Shown here: positions 52,801-62,226 of the stretch, in pieces
Position numbering within the stretch: the first letter of the stretch is position 1
Layout: each line of letters opens with the position of its first letter
DNA from: Gemmatimonas sp.
GTDB lineage: Bacteria; Gemmatimonadota; Gemmatimonadetes; Gemmatimonadales; Gemmatimonadaceae
Assembly (NCBI RefSeq): GCF_031426495.1
Contig: NZ_JANPLK010000059.1
Location: 1 to 64,000, forward strand
Reading direction: 5' to 3'
DNA length: 64,000 bases
Notes under the pieces: generated by a model
Told to the model about the DNA's origin: nothing
The model's input: the letters and a program-made list of their open reading frames with translations, nothing else
The model's database searches: none
Made by a program: the position numbers and the translations under genes

Positions 52801-52973
52801 GCCGGCAGACGGTCGCGACGGTTCCTTCACGCAAGGGAGCGCGTGATGGAGCAGATTGAGCGCGCGCCCCCATGGTTAGGCCGGTTCTGTTCGTCGGCTT
52901 TCAACCTCTACAAAGGTGAGGGCCGCAGCTTTCATTGGCCCGACGAACTGCGATTCGAGCTCGAACTCCTCAG

Positions 52974-53022
52974 TGGACACCTCAAATCCGGCCACTGATC
53001 GACACCGCAAAACCGGCCACCA
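52974..53022 (-). repeat. IS21-family terminal repeats
   Basis: Two related units, GGACACCTCAAATCCGGCCAC and ATCGACACCGCAAAACCGGC, stand close together as in the multiple terminal repeats of IS21-type ends. They lie beside the broken istB gene. Confidence 0.5.
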
Positions 53023-53042
53023 CGCCGGCGAGCTGAGACTGG

Positions 53043-53500
53043 TTATCGGGATACGGTGACCGAGGAGTCGATCGCCGTCTGAAGTTTCCTGCGCCAGCTG
53101 CGAGGGCCGCAAGTGAGGACGTGCGCGTGGTGGAGCAGCCGGTCGAGCAGGGCGGTCACCGCCGCGGTGTCGCCGAGCAGCTTGCCTCAGTCGTCCACAG
53201 GACGATTGGACGTGAGGATGGTCGACGCGCGTTCATAGCGCCGCATGATCAGCTCGAGCAGATCTTCGGCGGCGGTTGGGGGCAGTTTCCGCATGCCGAG
53301 ATCGTCGATGATCAAGAGTGGGACGGTGCTGAGCGCCGCGAAGACCTCCTTGCGCGTGCCGTCGAGAGTCGCGTCGGTCAGTTCTTCGAGCAGCAGGTGC
53401 GCTTCACGATAGTGCACCCGGTGCCCTTGCTGGATCGCCGCGTGGCCGAGCGCCTGCGCCAAGTGACTTTTCCCACTGCCAGGGAGACCCACGACGTGAT
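53043..53500 (-). pseudogene. istB: IS21-family istB remnant with in-frame stop
   Basis: Reading on the minus strand HHVVGLPGSGKSHLAQALGH (Walker A), LLIIDDLGMRKLPPTAAEDL (Walker B), RASTILTSNRPVDD, then TGA where IstB has Trp, followed in frame by GKLLGDTAAVTALLDRLLHH to a stop at 53043. The N-terminal part before the Walker A motif is lost at the junction with DUF5372 sequence (near 53500). IstB is the helper ATPase of IS21 transposition. Confidence 0.75.
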
Positions 53501-53908
53501 GCGCACAAACTCCGTATCACGGTGCAGTACCCACGGCATGCACTGCACGGTCAGGCGCTCGAGGTCGAGCGCGAGCTGACGGCCGACGATGAGCGCGTGT
53601 ACGTCATTGCCCTCTCCGATGGCAGCCTGACCCACTTGCCGGTGTGGATGACGGAGCCGGCCGCGGCGGCACCGGCGAGCGTGGTGACATCGCCGGCGGT
53701 GAGTGTCGCCGGGCTCGTCGCGCTCCGACGATTGCTCGACGCCATACTTGACGGGTCGGCTGCGGCGCCGGACGCTCAGGGACGCCGATGGGTCCTGCCT
53801 GCTCATGGTGGCGTATGGCCTATCCCCCGCGTCCGAGGTCGTCGATGGCTCGATCTTCCCGTCCCGTGCGCCCGCGCATCGACAGTGTCCAAGCGCACCT
53901 ATCCTTGA
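53501..53908 (+). CDS. DUF5372-family protein, part of a serine-recombinase element
   Basis: KLRITVQYPRHALHGQALEV, DDERVYVIALSDGSLTHLPV and VAGLVALRRLLDAI are the DUF5372 pattern, a small protein found next to large serine recombinases. The 5' end is fused to the istB remnant; GTG 53522 could start it. The C-terminal tail after about 53785 overlaps the next gene. The function is unknown, probably DNA-end or recombinase-related. Confidence 0.6.
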   Translation, partial: AHKLRITVQYPRHALHGQALEVERELTADDERVYVIALSDGSLTHLPVWMTEPAAAAPASVVTSPAVSVAGLVALRRLLDAILDGSAAAPDAQGRRWVLPAHGGVWPIPRVRGRRWLDLPVPCARASTVSKRTYP

Positions 53909-54027
53909 GTCACGGCGCGGTCTCCTGGCACGCGTTTCCCCTCTCCGTCCGCGAGCAGGTCGTCGCCCTCTGGATCGAGTTGCTGCGGCGCCACGTCGAC
54001 GCCCCGTCCGACGAGGTCTCGCTATGA
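53845..54027 (+). CDS. Small protein preceding the serine recombinase
   Basis: ATG 53845 gives MARSSRPVRPRIDSVQAHLS, then WHAFPLSVREQVVALWIELL and ending DEVSL. Basic N-terminus, helical C-terminus. The stop overlaps the ATG of the recombinase gene (ATGA), as in related three-gene elements. Confidence 0.5.
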   Translation: MARSSRPVRPRIDSVQAHLSLSHGAVSWHAFPLSVREQVVALWIELLRRHVDAPSDEVSL

Positions 54028-55424
54028 GCGCCCTCGTGCCGGCCAAGATCACGCCGCAGCATCTGCAACGCGCGGCGTATGTGTACGTGCGGCAGTCGAC
54101 GCTGACGCAGGTGCACGAGCATCTCGAAAGTCAGCGACGCCAGTACGCGCTCGCGGAGCATGCGCGCACTTGGGGATGGCAACACGTGGAAGTCGTGGAC
54201 GACGATCTCGGGCGCTCCGGCTCGGGGCGCGTGGTCCGACCCGGCTTCGAGCGCTTGGTCGCAGCGGTGTGCGATGAGCACGTGGGCGCCGTCTTCGCCC
54301 TGGAGGCGTCGCGCCTCGCCCGCAACAATCGCGACTGGCATCACCTCGTCGATCTCTGCGGTCTGACGGCGACACTGCTCATCGATGGCGAAGGCGTGTA
54401 CGATCCACGCGACTTCAATGACCGGCTGCTCCTCGGTCTCAAAGGGACGATGAGCGAGTGGGAGCTCGGCGTGCTCCGCCAGCGCTCCGTCGAAGCGCTG
54501 CGACTCAAGGCCTCGCGCGGCGAGCTCTTCACCACGGTACCCATCGGATTCGTACGCACGCGCGATGATCGCGTCGAGCTCGATCCCGATCTGCGCATTC
54601 AAGCCGCGATCCGGATGATCTTCCAGCAGCTCCTCGCGCTCGGCAGCCTGCGCCAAGTGCTCTTGTGGTGTCGCAGCGAACACATCACGCTGGCCGCCGT
54701 CGAGTATGGGGCTTTTGGTCGCACCGTGACGTGGAAGCTGCCCGTGTATAACACGATCCATAAGCTCGCGACGAATCCGATCTATGCTGGCGCCTACGTC
54801 TTCGGGCGCACGAAGACGGAGACCCGCGTCAGTGGTGGCCGCGCGAGCAAGCGGACGACGCGCCGGGAGGTCGCCGACTGGCCGGTCTTCCTGCCGGGCT
54901 CTATCACATGGGTCGAGTACGAGGCGCTGCAGACCCAGTGGCAGGAGAACGCGCAGATGCAAGGACGCATGAGTCGAGGGGCCCCGCGACACGGCACGGC
55001 GCTGCCGGCTGGCCTCCTGCCGGCTGGCGTCCTGTCGGCTGGCCTCCTGCGCTGTCGCCGCTGTGGGCGGCGCCTGCACGTGGCCTATAGCGGGAGTCAG
55101 GGCAAGGTCCATCGCTACGCGTGCCGCGGCGCGATGGTCAATCACGGTACCGGGCATTGCCTCTCTTTCGGCGGGCTTGCGCTCGAACGCGCCTTCGAGG
55201 ATGCGGTCTTTGCCGTCGTCGCCCCCGGCGCTATCGACGCCGCGGTGACGGCGGCGGCCGACGCGCGGACGCAGCAGACCGAGCGACGATCGCATGCGCA
55301 GCTAGCACTTGACCAGCTCCGGTACGAAGCCGAGCGCGCGAAACGGCAATACGATGCCGTCGATCCCGCCAATCGGCTGGTGGCGATGTCCCCTCCTGCG
55401 TGGCGGCCGACTCGGTGCGGCTGA
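54024..55424 (+). pseudogene. Large serine recombinase, C-terminus lost
   Basis: From ATG 54024. The catalytic Ser lies in AYVYVRQSTLTQ. YALAEHARTWGWQHVEVVDD and ALEASRLARNNRDWHHLVDL are the resolvase domain, followed by the recombinase domain (TNPIYAGAYVFGRTKTETR) and a zinc ribbon CRRCGRRLHVAYSGSQGKVH. The coiled-coil end runs to about 55380, then the frame continues into the histidine-kinase fragment and stops at 55424. The element's own right end is missing, so it is probably inactive. Confidence 0.75.
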
Positions 55425-56689
55425 GGCAGATCGTCATCAACCTGCTGAGCAACGCCGTCAAATTCACCGCGCAAGGGGAAGTGCATCTCCGAGTGTCCAC
55501 AAAGGGCGGCCACACGCCCTCGCCGCACAGCGCCACCCACGCCCCTCAGTGCCTCCTTAAGTTCAGCATCACTGACACGGCGATCGGGATTGATGTCGAC
55601 ACGCAAGCGCGATTGTTCAATGCCTTCAGTCAGGCCGATAGTTCGACCACACGCCGATTCGGCGGAACCGGGCTCGGGTTCGCGGTGAGCAAACAGTTGG
55701 CGACCATGATGGGTGGCACGATCGGAGTGAAGAGAGCGCTCGGCAAGGGGTCACACTTCTGGTTCACAGTGCAGTTCCCTATCCTCAAGCCAAATACCAC
55801 TGCTCCCGCGCGCGCCAATCTGATGGGAGTTCGCGTACTGATTGTCGATGACAACGCCATTAATCGTGCAATTCTCACGCACCAAGTGGAGGCACTGGGT
55901 GCTGAGTGCGTGTCGGCCGCCGACGGTGTCGACGGATTTCAGGCAATTCGCGCGGCGCACGAGGCGGCCGCCCATTTTCACGTGGCCTTGATTGACGTGA
56001 ACATGCCGCGAATGAATGGGATCGAGTTGATGCAGGCCGTGCGCGCCGACAACACTGTGGCGGGCATGCGAATGGCGATGCTCACGTCGATGTCCTACTC
56101 CGGCGATAGCGCGGCCATGCGCGTGGCGGTTTCTGACGCGTACCTCACCAAACCGGTACGCCGGAGTGAACTCAACAGCGTGCTGGCGCGACTCACTGGC
56201 GCCATCGGTTCCGCCAGTCTCGCTCGCGCGTCGGGCGGCGCGCCGGCGGTCGTGCCGCAGGGAATACGCGTGCTGGTGGCTGAGGACAACGAGGTGAATC
56301 AGCTGATCACGCGGGCAATGCTCGAAGCGTTGGGGTGCGACGTAACCATTGCGGGTGATGGTCAGGCGGCAATCGAGGAGTGGTCGAAGCGATCGTTCGA
56401 CTTGAACCTGATGGGCTGTCAGATGCCGCGGCTCGATGGCCTCGAAGCCGCGCGCATCATCCGGACGCGTGAAGCCAGCGGAAGTACGCGCGTGCCGATT
56501 GTTGCGCTCACGGCGAACGCCATGCAGCGCGATCGCGACGTGTGTCTAGACGTGGGCATGGATGACTATGTCTCCAAGCCATTCAAACGGGGTGAACTTG
56601 TGGATGCGCTGTTGCGCTGGACGAACTACGAGGCGGGCGGTCGCAGCGGAGACCCCTCGGCCGACCACCACGCGCAGTCCGCTGCGTAA
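55382..56689 (+). pseudogene. C-terminal part of a hybrid histidine kinase with two receivers
   Basis: The frame begins at the N box (ADSVRLRQIVINLLSNAVKF), then G1/G2 boxes (DTAIGIDVDTQARLFNAFSQ, FGGTGLGFAVSKQLATMMGG). Two receiver domains follow: VLIVDDNAINRAILT with the phospho-Asp in ALIDVNMP, and VLVAEDNEVNQLITR where LMGCQMP has Gly in place of the phospho-Asp. The sensor and dimerisation parts are missing, and a serine recombinase is joined directly in front. GTG 55400 is only a formal start. Confidence 0.7.
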
Positions 56690-56700
56690 GCACGTGGGCA

Positions 56701-57143
56701 TGGCGTCGCTGGAGCCTGATCATCCTGCGCGATGTGATGTTCGGGAATCGCCGACTTTTCCGCGATCTGCTGACGCAGTCGGGCGAGGGGATCTCCTCGA
56801 ACATCGTGGCGGATCGCTGTAGGCGCTGATGCGCGATGGGCTGATCTGCAATGGGGATGATCCTACGCACGAACAGCAGGCGGTATACAGTCTGACCTAT
56901 GCGGCCATCGAACTCGTCCCCGTTTTCGTACACTTCGGGGCATGGGGGTGGCGGCATCAGCCGGTGTTGCACGCGCTGAGTGTGCGCGCCGAGCTGCCGG
57001 AATGCGGTGGTCCGGCGCTGTGGGAGCGATTCATGGACGAACGGCGCGCTGTGCACCTCCACGGGGCAGCGGCGGGCGGCCCAGGATCGGTCATGGAAGA
57101 ACTACAACTCGCATACGTGGCGGCGGTTGGCGAGCCTGCGTAG
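56701..57143 (+). pseudogene. HxlR-family transcriptional regulator, frameshifted
   Basis: WRRWSLIILRDVMFGNRRLF and SGEGISSNIVADR, then frameshift near 56818, and ALMRDGLICNGDDPTHEQQA with VYSLTYAAIELVPVFVHFGA. These are the winged-helix parts of HxlR proteins. The N-terminal Cys region is missing. The C-terminal tail is longer than usual. Confidence 0.6.
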
Positions 57144-57313
57144 AGCGACGTGATCGCCCCGTTCGAAGGCGGATGTTGCGCGCAATGGTAATTGTGCGTT
57201 CTCTAAATTCTGTCACCATTTTTCTCTAAATTCTGTCGCAGGCTGAGCCATAGGACCCCACGTTAGCGCCGTTTCCAGAGGACTGGACCCCTGTCATCGG
57301 GAGGCGCAGGAGG

Positions 57314-58747
57314 ATGCTCAGCATGTTGGATAGACACGCCGTCCAAGCGTTGCTCACGACGGGGCAGTCGCCCCGCCAGATTGCCCACCACCTGGGGATC
57401 TCGCGCCGCACGGTGCAGCGGATCGCGCACGAGCCGCCGGTCACGACCGTGGATGATGCGGCGGCGCGGGCCGCCCGCGGCATCGGACGCCCGGGGCTCC
57501 CGAGCGCCGTGCACGCGCAGGTGCGGGCCTTGGCTCGCGGAGGATCCGGCGATCCCGCCCGGCGAAATCCAGCGCCGGCTGCTCGAGGCCGAGACGCCGC
57601 TCGGGCTATCGACGATCTATCGGTTGCTCGGGTCCGTCCGTCCGACGCTCCCCACCGAGGTGATGGTCCGTTTCGAGGGCGTGGCCGGCGAATTTGCGCA
57701 GTTTGACTTTGGCGTCGCCGATGTCCGCCTGACGTCGGACACCACGACCGCGCGCGTGCGTCGACGCATTCACTTCGCGGCGTATCGCTTGAAGTGGTCG
57801 CGCTTCCTGCACGTGGTGCTGGTGCCGAATGAACGCGTCGAGGCGCTGGTGCGCGCGCTGCTCGCCAGCTTTGCCGCGAGCGGCGGCGTGCCGCTCCGCG
57901 TGGTCTTTGACAATCCGACGACCGTCGTGCTGCGGCGCGAGGCCGGGCGACCCGTGTGGAACGCGACGCTCGCGCAAGCGATGCTCGACTACGGGTGCGG
58001 TATCGAGTTATGTACCCCGTCCCCCCCCGAGCAAAAGGGGAGCGTCGAAAACCTGGTCGGCTTCGTGAAACGCGCCTTCTGTGCGGCGCGGCGCTTTCAG
58101 ACGCTCGAGACCGATCTGCCGCAGCAACTCGCCGCGTGGCTCGTGTATGCGAACACCGAGCGCCCGTCGCGCGCGACGGGGGTGCCGCCGGTGGCGCGGC
58201 TCGCCACCGAACAGGCGCGCTTGCACGCGCCATCGCCCCGGAGGACTACGGCCTGCACGTGCCGGTCACCGTCGGCCCGACGGCGATGGTGACCTATCAG
58301 GGCGTCCGCGATGCGATGCCCGCGAAGGCGTGTGGTCTCCCGGCCACCCTGCACCTGTACCCGACGCGCGTGCGCATCGTGTGTGCCGGTGGCAAGCACG
58401 AGGCCCTGCATCCGCGCTTCCCGGTGCTCGGCACGGTGAGCTATTTGACGGGCCAGCGCGCGCAGCAACTGGCCGCCGTGTACGGGGAACGCAAACGGCT
58501 CTACTTCATGCGCGAGCGACTCGTCGAACTGGGGCCCATCGGCGAAGCCTACGTGACGGAGCTCGTGCATCAGCGCCCGCATACGTGGAAAGGCTGCATC
58601 GCACGGCTCTTCGCGGTCTTGGAAGAGATCGGCGACGCGCGCTTTCGGCTCGTCTTGCAGCGCGCGCTGATGCAGCGCCTGATCGGCGCGGAGTATCTCG
58701 AGCGCGTGCTCGCGCACGTCCCCGCCGTTGTGGAGGTGGCGTCATGA
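57314..58747 (+). pseudogene. istA: IS21 istA transposase with two frameshifts
   Basis: From ATG 57314: MLSMLDRHAVQALLTTGQSP with HTH (ISRRTVQRIAHE), then a +1 insertion near 57530. EDPAIPPGEIQRRLLEAETP, VAGEFAQFDFGVADVRLTSD (first Asp), VVFDNPTTVVLRRE (second Asp) and PPEQKGSVENLVGFVK (Glu) form the DDE core. A second frameshift lies near 58225, followed by EDYGLHVPVTVGPTAMVTYQ. The catalytic residues are present, but the frame is broken twice. Confidence 0.75.
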
Positions 58748-59531
58748 GTCCGCGGGCCCCACGGCCGAGGGAGACCGAGGCGCGACCGCCAGCGCTGCCC
58801 CCGGCCGCGCCGCCCGATCTCGACGCGATGCTCAAGCGCTTGCATCTGCCGACCATCCGTCGCCTGCACGCCGAGCTTGCCGTGCAGGCCGAAGCGGAGG
58901 GCATGGGCTATCGCGCGTATCTCGACACGCTCGTCGCCGAAGAGATCGCGCATCGCGCTTTCCGGCGCTACGCACGATCGACGATTTCAACTTTACGTTT
59001 CAATCGGCCCTGCGGCGGCAGATGCTCGGCAGCTATCTCGGCGTCGAGCTGGTGACCGACGGGCGTCACGCCATTTTCAGCGGTCCCACCGGCACCGGGA
59101 AAACCCATCTGGTCATCGCACTGGCCTATCGCGCGCTGCAACACGGCTACGAGGCGCGCTTCGTGTCGGCGGATGTCCTGATCGGCGAACTGTCGCACGC
59201 CGCCAGTCTTGGCACGCTCGACGCGGCGCTCGCGCCGTATCTGCCGCCGCACGTCCTCGTGCTCGACGAGATCGGGTACCTCGCCCATGCGGCCGACGCC
59301 GCGAACGTCCTCTATCGTGTCGTCAACGAACGCTATCTGCGACAGCTCCCCATCCTCGTCACCACCAACAAAACGCTGGCGGCGTGGGGCCACGTGCTGC
59401 ATGATGGCGACTTAGCCGAAGCCATCATCGACCGCTTGCTCGAACGCGGCGCGCATTTCGAAATGCGCGGCCGCTCGTACCGCACCCGTCACCGCAAGGA
59501 GACCGACAGCGTCGAGCCCACCGACGCGTAA
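58744..59531 (+). pseudogene. istB: IS21 istB helper ATPase with frameshift
   Basis: ATG 58744 overlaps the istA stop. MLKRLHLPTIRRLHAELAVQ and GMGYRAYLDTLVAEEIAHRA, then a deletion/frameshift near 58957, and FPALRTIDDFNFTFQSALRR. Walker A is IFSGPTGTGKTHLVIALAYR, Walker B HVLVLDEIGYLAH. About ten residues of the N-terminal linker are missing at the break. Confidence 0.75.
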
Positions 59532-59652
59532 CACCTGCCACGCCTCGGCCTGCGACAGAATTTAGAGAAAAAGTGCGACAGCTTATAGAGAACTCACAAT
59601 CAGGAAGGGTTCGCTGACATGTCCGCCGCATATCTCGCCCCTGAGCGGTGCA

Positions 59653-59988
59653 TCATGGTAGCACGATAACTCCCTCGCAACCCGTGAGATCGTGCCCGAC
59701 GCCTCGGCCACGAGTGCGCCAATCCATGCGACTGCCCGTTACCGATACTTGCTTCGGATCGAGCAAACGATCGAGCGCGGAACGGCTGGTATGCATCCGA
59801 CTGGCCATCTCCGTCTTGGAGATGTTTTTCTTGGCCGTGGCCTCAGCGATCTGCCGTGACAGCACGCTCTTGATTGCTGCGCCGGTGACTTCTTCGTAAA
59901 CGTCCGGTCGACTCCTGCGGGTCGAATAACGCTTGGTATCGTCCTCCGCTTCGGCGAACGGGCCGCGCCACGCGCCTACGATTTGCAT
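59653..59988 (-). CDS. XRE/HTH antitoxin-like protein, C-terminus probably frameshifted
   Basis: From ATG 59988 (minus), 111 residues. RPDVYEEVTGAAIKSVLSRQ, then ISKTEMASRMHTSRSALDRL with LDPKQVSVT, is the helix-turn-helix of HigA2-like DNA-binding proteins. After that the frame gives GSRMDWRTRGRG, while another frame keeps AEASGTIS-like sequence, so the end is likely shifted. A toxin partner is not seen upstream. Confidence 0.5.
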   Translation of the reverse strand: MQIVGAWRGPFAEAEDDTKRYSTRRSRPDVYEEVTGAAIKSVLSRQIAEATAKKNISKTEMASRMHTSRSALDRLLDPKQVSVTGSRMDWRTRGRGVGHDLTGCEGVIVLP

Positions 59989-60135
59989 GTGACCGGCGTC
60001 CAATCTCCGTCGGTTGCGCGTGGAGCGTGTACGTGACCAACTGCGCAACACCTCGACAAGAGCGGACTGCAGCGGCACGTTTCGTTGCCCGCGGAAACGA
60101 TTGGACGTCTCCTCACCCGCTAATGACAGGACGAC

Positions 60136-60987
60136 ATGCCGGACTATCGAACGTGTGTAGGCGCCATGAGTATTGGCATGCTGGGCACGCTTTCCGCCTG
60201 CCGGGACGTCCCGAACACGAACGCAAACACGAACGCAAGCGCGAACGCGGGAGCCGACGTGTCGGTGACGGTGCGCGCGGGCGCGATCGTGGCACCCGAC
60301 ACCGTGCGGCCGGGATGGGCGCGCGTGCGTGTCGACGAAGCCGACGGCGAACATATCGTCGTCGTGTTCCGGCTGCCGACCACCACTACGGCGGCCGACG
60401 TGCCGGCGTTTGTCGCGGCACTGGATACCGCGCCCGCGACGCCGCGACCTGCGGTGGCCGTCGGGGGGCCAGAAGTCGGTTCGCGGGGCGATGTGATCGT
60501 GCATCTCACGCCGGGCGTGTACGTGCTGGCGTGCGTGCGACGCGGCGACGATGGACATCGTCACGCGTACGGCGGGGAATCCCGGATTGTGCACGTGCGC
60601 GCGGGCCAACCGGGCGATTCCACGTTCGCGGCGCCACCACCCAGCACGCAGGCCGTGCGTTTGATCGACTTCGCATTCGTTGGGCCGGATGAGTGGGCGC
60701 CCGGCCCAGCGCTGCTCCGGATCGAGACTACGGGCCCTCAGGACCATCAGCTCCGGCTCGCGCGACTCCGCGACGGAGCGTCCGTGCAGGCGTGGATGGC
60801 GGCTGACGATCCCGATACGGTGGCCGCCACGATCGCCGGCATGGCACGCGTGGGTGCGGGCCAAGTCGCATATTTGCCGATCGACCTCACACGGGGCACA
60901 TACATCGCGTATTGCGTGGTCGCCGACGTGGCCACGAAGCGTCCGCACGTCGAACTCGGCATGCTGCGCATGATTCACGTGCCGTAA
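60136..60987 (+). CDS. Cupredoxin-like lipoprotein
   Basis: 283 residues from ATG 60136 (60166 is an alternative). MSIGMLGTLSACRDVPNTNA is the lipoprotein signal. Two beta-sandwich repeats follow: VRAGAIVAPDTVRPGWARVR with VIVHLTPGVYVLACVRRGDD, and DFAFVGPDEWAPGPALLRIE with IDLTRGTYIAYCVVADVA. Cys in the A-C-V and Y-C-V positions and HxH-like neighbours suggest a cupredoxin fold, though the complete copper site is uncertain. Confidence 0.65.
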   Translation: MPDYRTCVGAMSIGMLGTLSACRDVPNTNANTNASANAGADVSVTVRAGAIVAPDTVRPGWARVRVDEADGEHIVVVFRLPTTTTAADVPAFVAALDTAPATPRPAVAVGGPEVGSRGDVIVHLTPGVYVLACVRRGDDGHRHAYGGESRIVHVRAGQPGDSTFAAPPPSTQAVRLIDFAFVGPDEWAPGPALLRIETTGPQDHQLRLARLRDGASVQAWMAADDPDTVAATIAGMARVGAGQVAYLPIDLTRGTYIAYCVVADVATKRPHVELGMLRMIHVP

Positions 60988-61274
60988 AGGCGCCAGCGAT
61001 CGCACAGCGTCGCCTGCCGCCGCCCGAAACCGTCGCTATGTCGGCGCAAAGATTCATGCACTCCCATCCATTGCGCGTCCACTTTTTCGGGGTCCGTCCA
61101 ACCCACACCGGTTGAAAGGCCCATCCTCCACGGTCACACGGCTGCTGGTGACGCAGCGCTGCTTGACAGTGCGTGAGCCTGGACCGATAATACCGAACGA
61201 ACGCCGAAAGTGCGGCGAGCTTCGATGCTGTTCGCACGGCTGCGATCCCAACTTACCAGGCCCCGGAGCCCGAA

Positions 61275-61739
61275 ATGTTTAAGGCGCACGCGTACGAACT
61301 CGAGTCCACGCGCAAGTTCTTCCTCACCACGCTCTCGGTTTTCGACGAGACCGATTCCGGCTTTGCGCCGCACCCGGACTTGTACACGGTGGCAGGGCAC
61401 GTCGCACACGCGGCAATCACCGTGGACTGGTTCATGGCCGGCGCGTTCGGTGCCGGGTGGGACCAGGAGTACGACGTACACATCGCGCAGGCCAAAACCG
61501 TGACCTCGCTCGACGCGGCGAGGACCATGCTGGTCAAGGCGTTCGACGACGCCATCGCGACCGTGACCTCGGCCACCGAAGTCACCATGCAGGAACCCAT
61601 TCCGAACGACGTGATCATGAACGGCGCGCCGCGTGTCGCGGTGCTCAGCGGCATCACGGACCACACGGCGCATCACCGCGGATCACTGGCCGTATACGCG
61701 CGCTTGCCGGGAAAGGTGGCGCCCATGCCGTACGCGTGA
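61275..61739 (+). CDS. DinB-family protein
   Basis: 154 residues from ATG 61275. TVAGHVAHAAITVDWFMAGA with the first His, and LSGITDHTAHHRGSLAVYAR with the further metal His, are the DinB motif. The helices ESTRKFFLTTLSVFDETDSG begin the bundle. A cytoplasmic metal protein of unknown substrate; other DinB proteins lie at 22600 and 25870. Confidence 0.8.
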   Translation: MFKAHAYELESTRKFFLTTLSVFDETDSGFAPHPDLYTVAGHVAHAAITVDWFMAGAFGAGWDQEYDVHIAQAKTVTSLDAARTMLVKAFDDAIATVTSATEVTMQEPIPNDVIMNGAPRVAVLSGITDHTAHHRGSLAVYARLPGKVAPMPYA

Positions 61740-61770
61740 GCACGGTGCTGAGATCGCCGAAGTTGGCAAC

Positions 61771-62094
61771 ATGAACACGCCCGACGGCATTCGATCGCTG
61801 CTCATGGCGTCGCCGTATCACGCCGTACCCGCGCAGCTCCGGCTTCCCGCGGTCATCGTACACAGCGCGTCGGACGACTACAACTTCGGCACGCAGATGC
61901 TGCCCGCAAAGTTCGTTGCGCGGCTGCAGGCCGCGAACAGCGGCGTACAGCCCGTGCTCTGGTGGCAGACCAGCGGTGGGCATCGCAACATCATCAACCA
62001 GGATCCGGCCACGGCAGCCGCAGCGTTCGCCTTCATGCTCTGGCAGACTGGTGACGCGCGCTATCAGCCGAAGGCACGCCCACCGTCGCGTTGA
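61771..62094 (+). pseudogene. C-terminal fragment of an S9 prolyl oligopeptidase
   Basis: MNTPDGIRSLLMASPYHAVP, then LRLPAVIVHSASDDYNFGTQ and TSGGHRNIINQDPATAAAAF match the end of the POP catalytic domain. Asp and His of the triad (SDDYNF, SGGH) are present, but the Ser part and the propeller are absent. The ATG is only formal; the same frame runs a little further upstream. Confidence 0.55.
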
Positions 62095-62226
62095 GTGGGG
62101 CGGCTTCGATGGTGGTATAGCGGTGGTAAAGCGCGGCACGACGGCAACCATTGGCTCCGAGGCCGGGTCGAATGAGGCGTCTCCTGCCTCGCGTGCGCGC
62201 GCACGCCGTCATTCCGACCGATCCAC

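Larger units (their letters stand above)
57193..59598 (+). mobile_element. IS21-family insertion sequence, full length but decayed
   Basis: The ends are inverted: TTCTCTAAATTCTGTC at 57199 and 57222 on the left, and GACAGAATTTAGAGAA at 59554 with a variant GACAGCTTATAGAGAA near 59577 on the right. The doubled end repeats are typical of IS21 elements. Outermost TGTG (57193) and CACA (59598). It carries istA and istB, both frameshifted. No clear target duplication is seen. Confidence 0.8.

Noticed and set aside
53910..55295. Minus-strand frame of 461 codons opposite the serine recombinase
   Set aside because: The plus strand encodes the recombinase with catalytic Ser and zinc ribbon; the minus frame is its shadow.
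54024..55424. Serine recombinase as the missing integron integrase
   Set aside because: IntI enzymes are tyrosine recombinases; this protein is a resolvase/invertase-type serine recombinase with zinc ribbon and cannot act on attC sites in the known manner.
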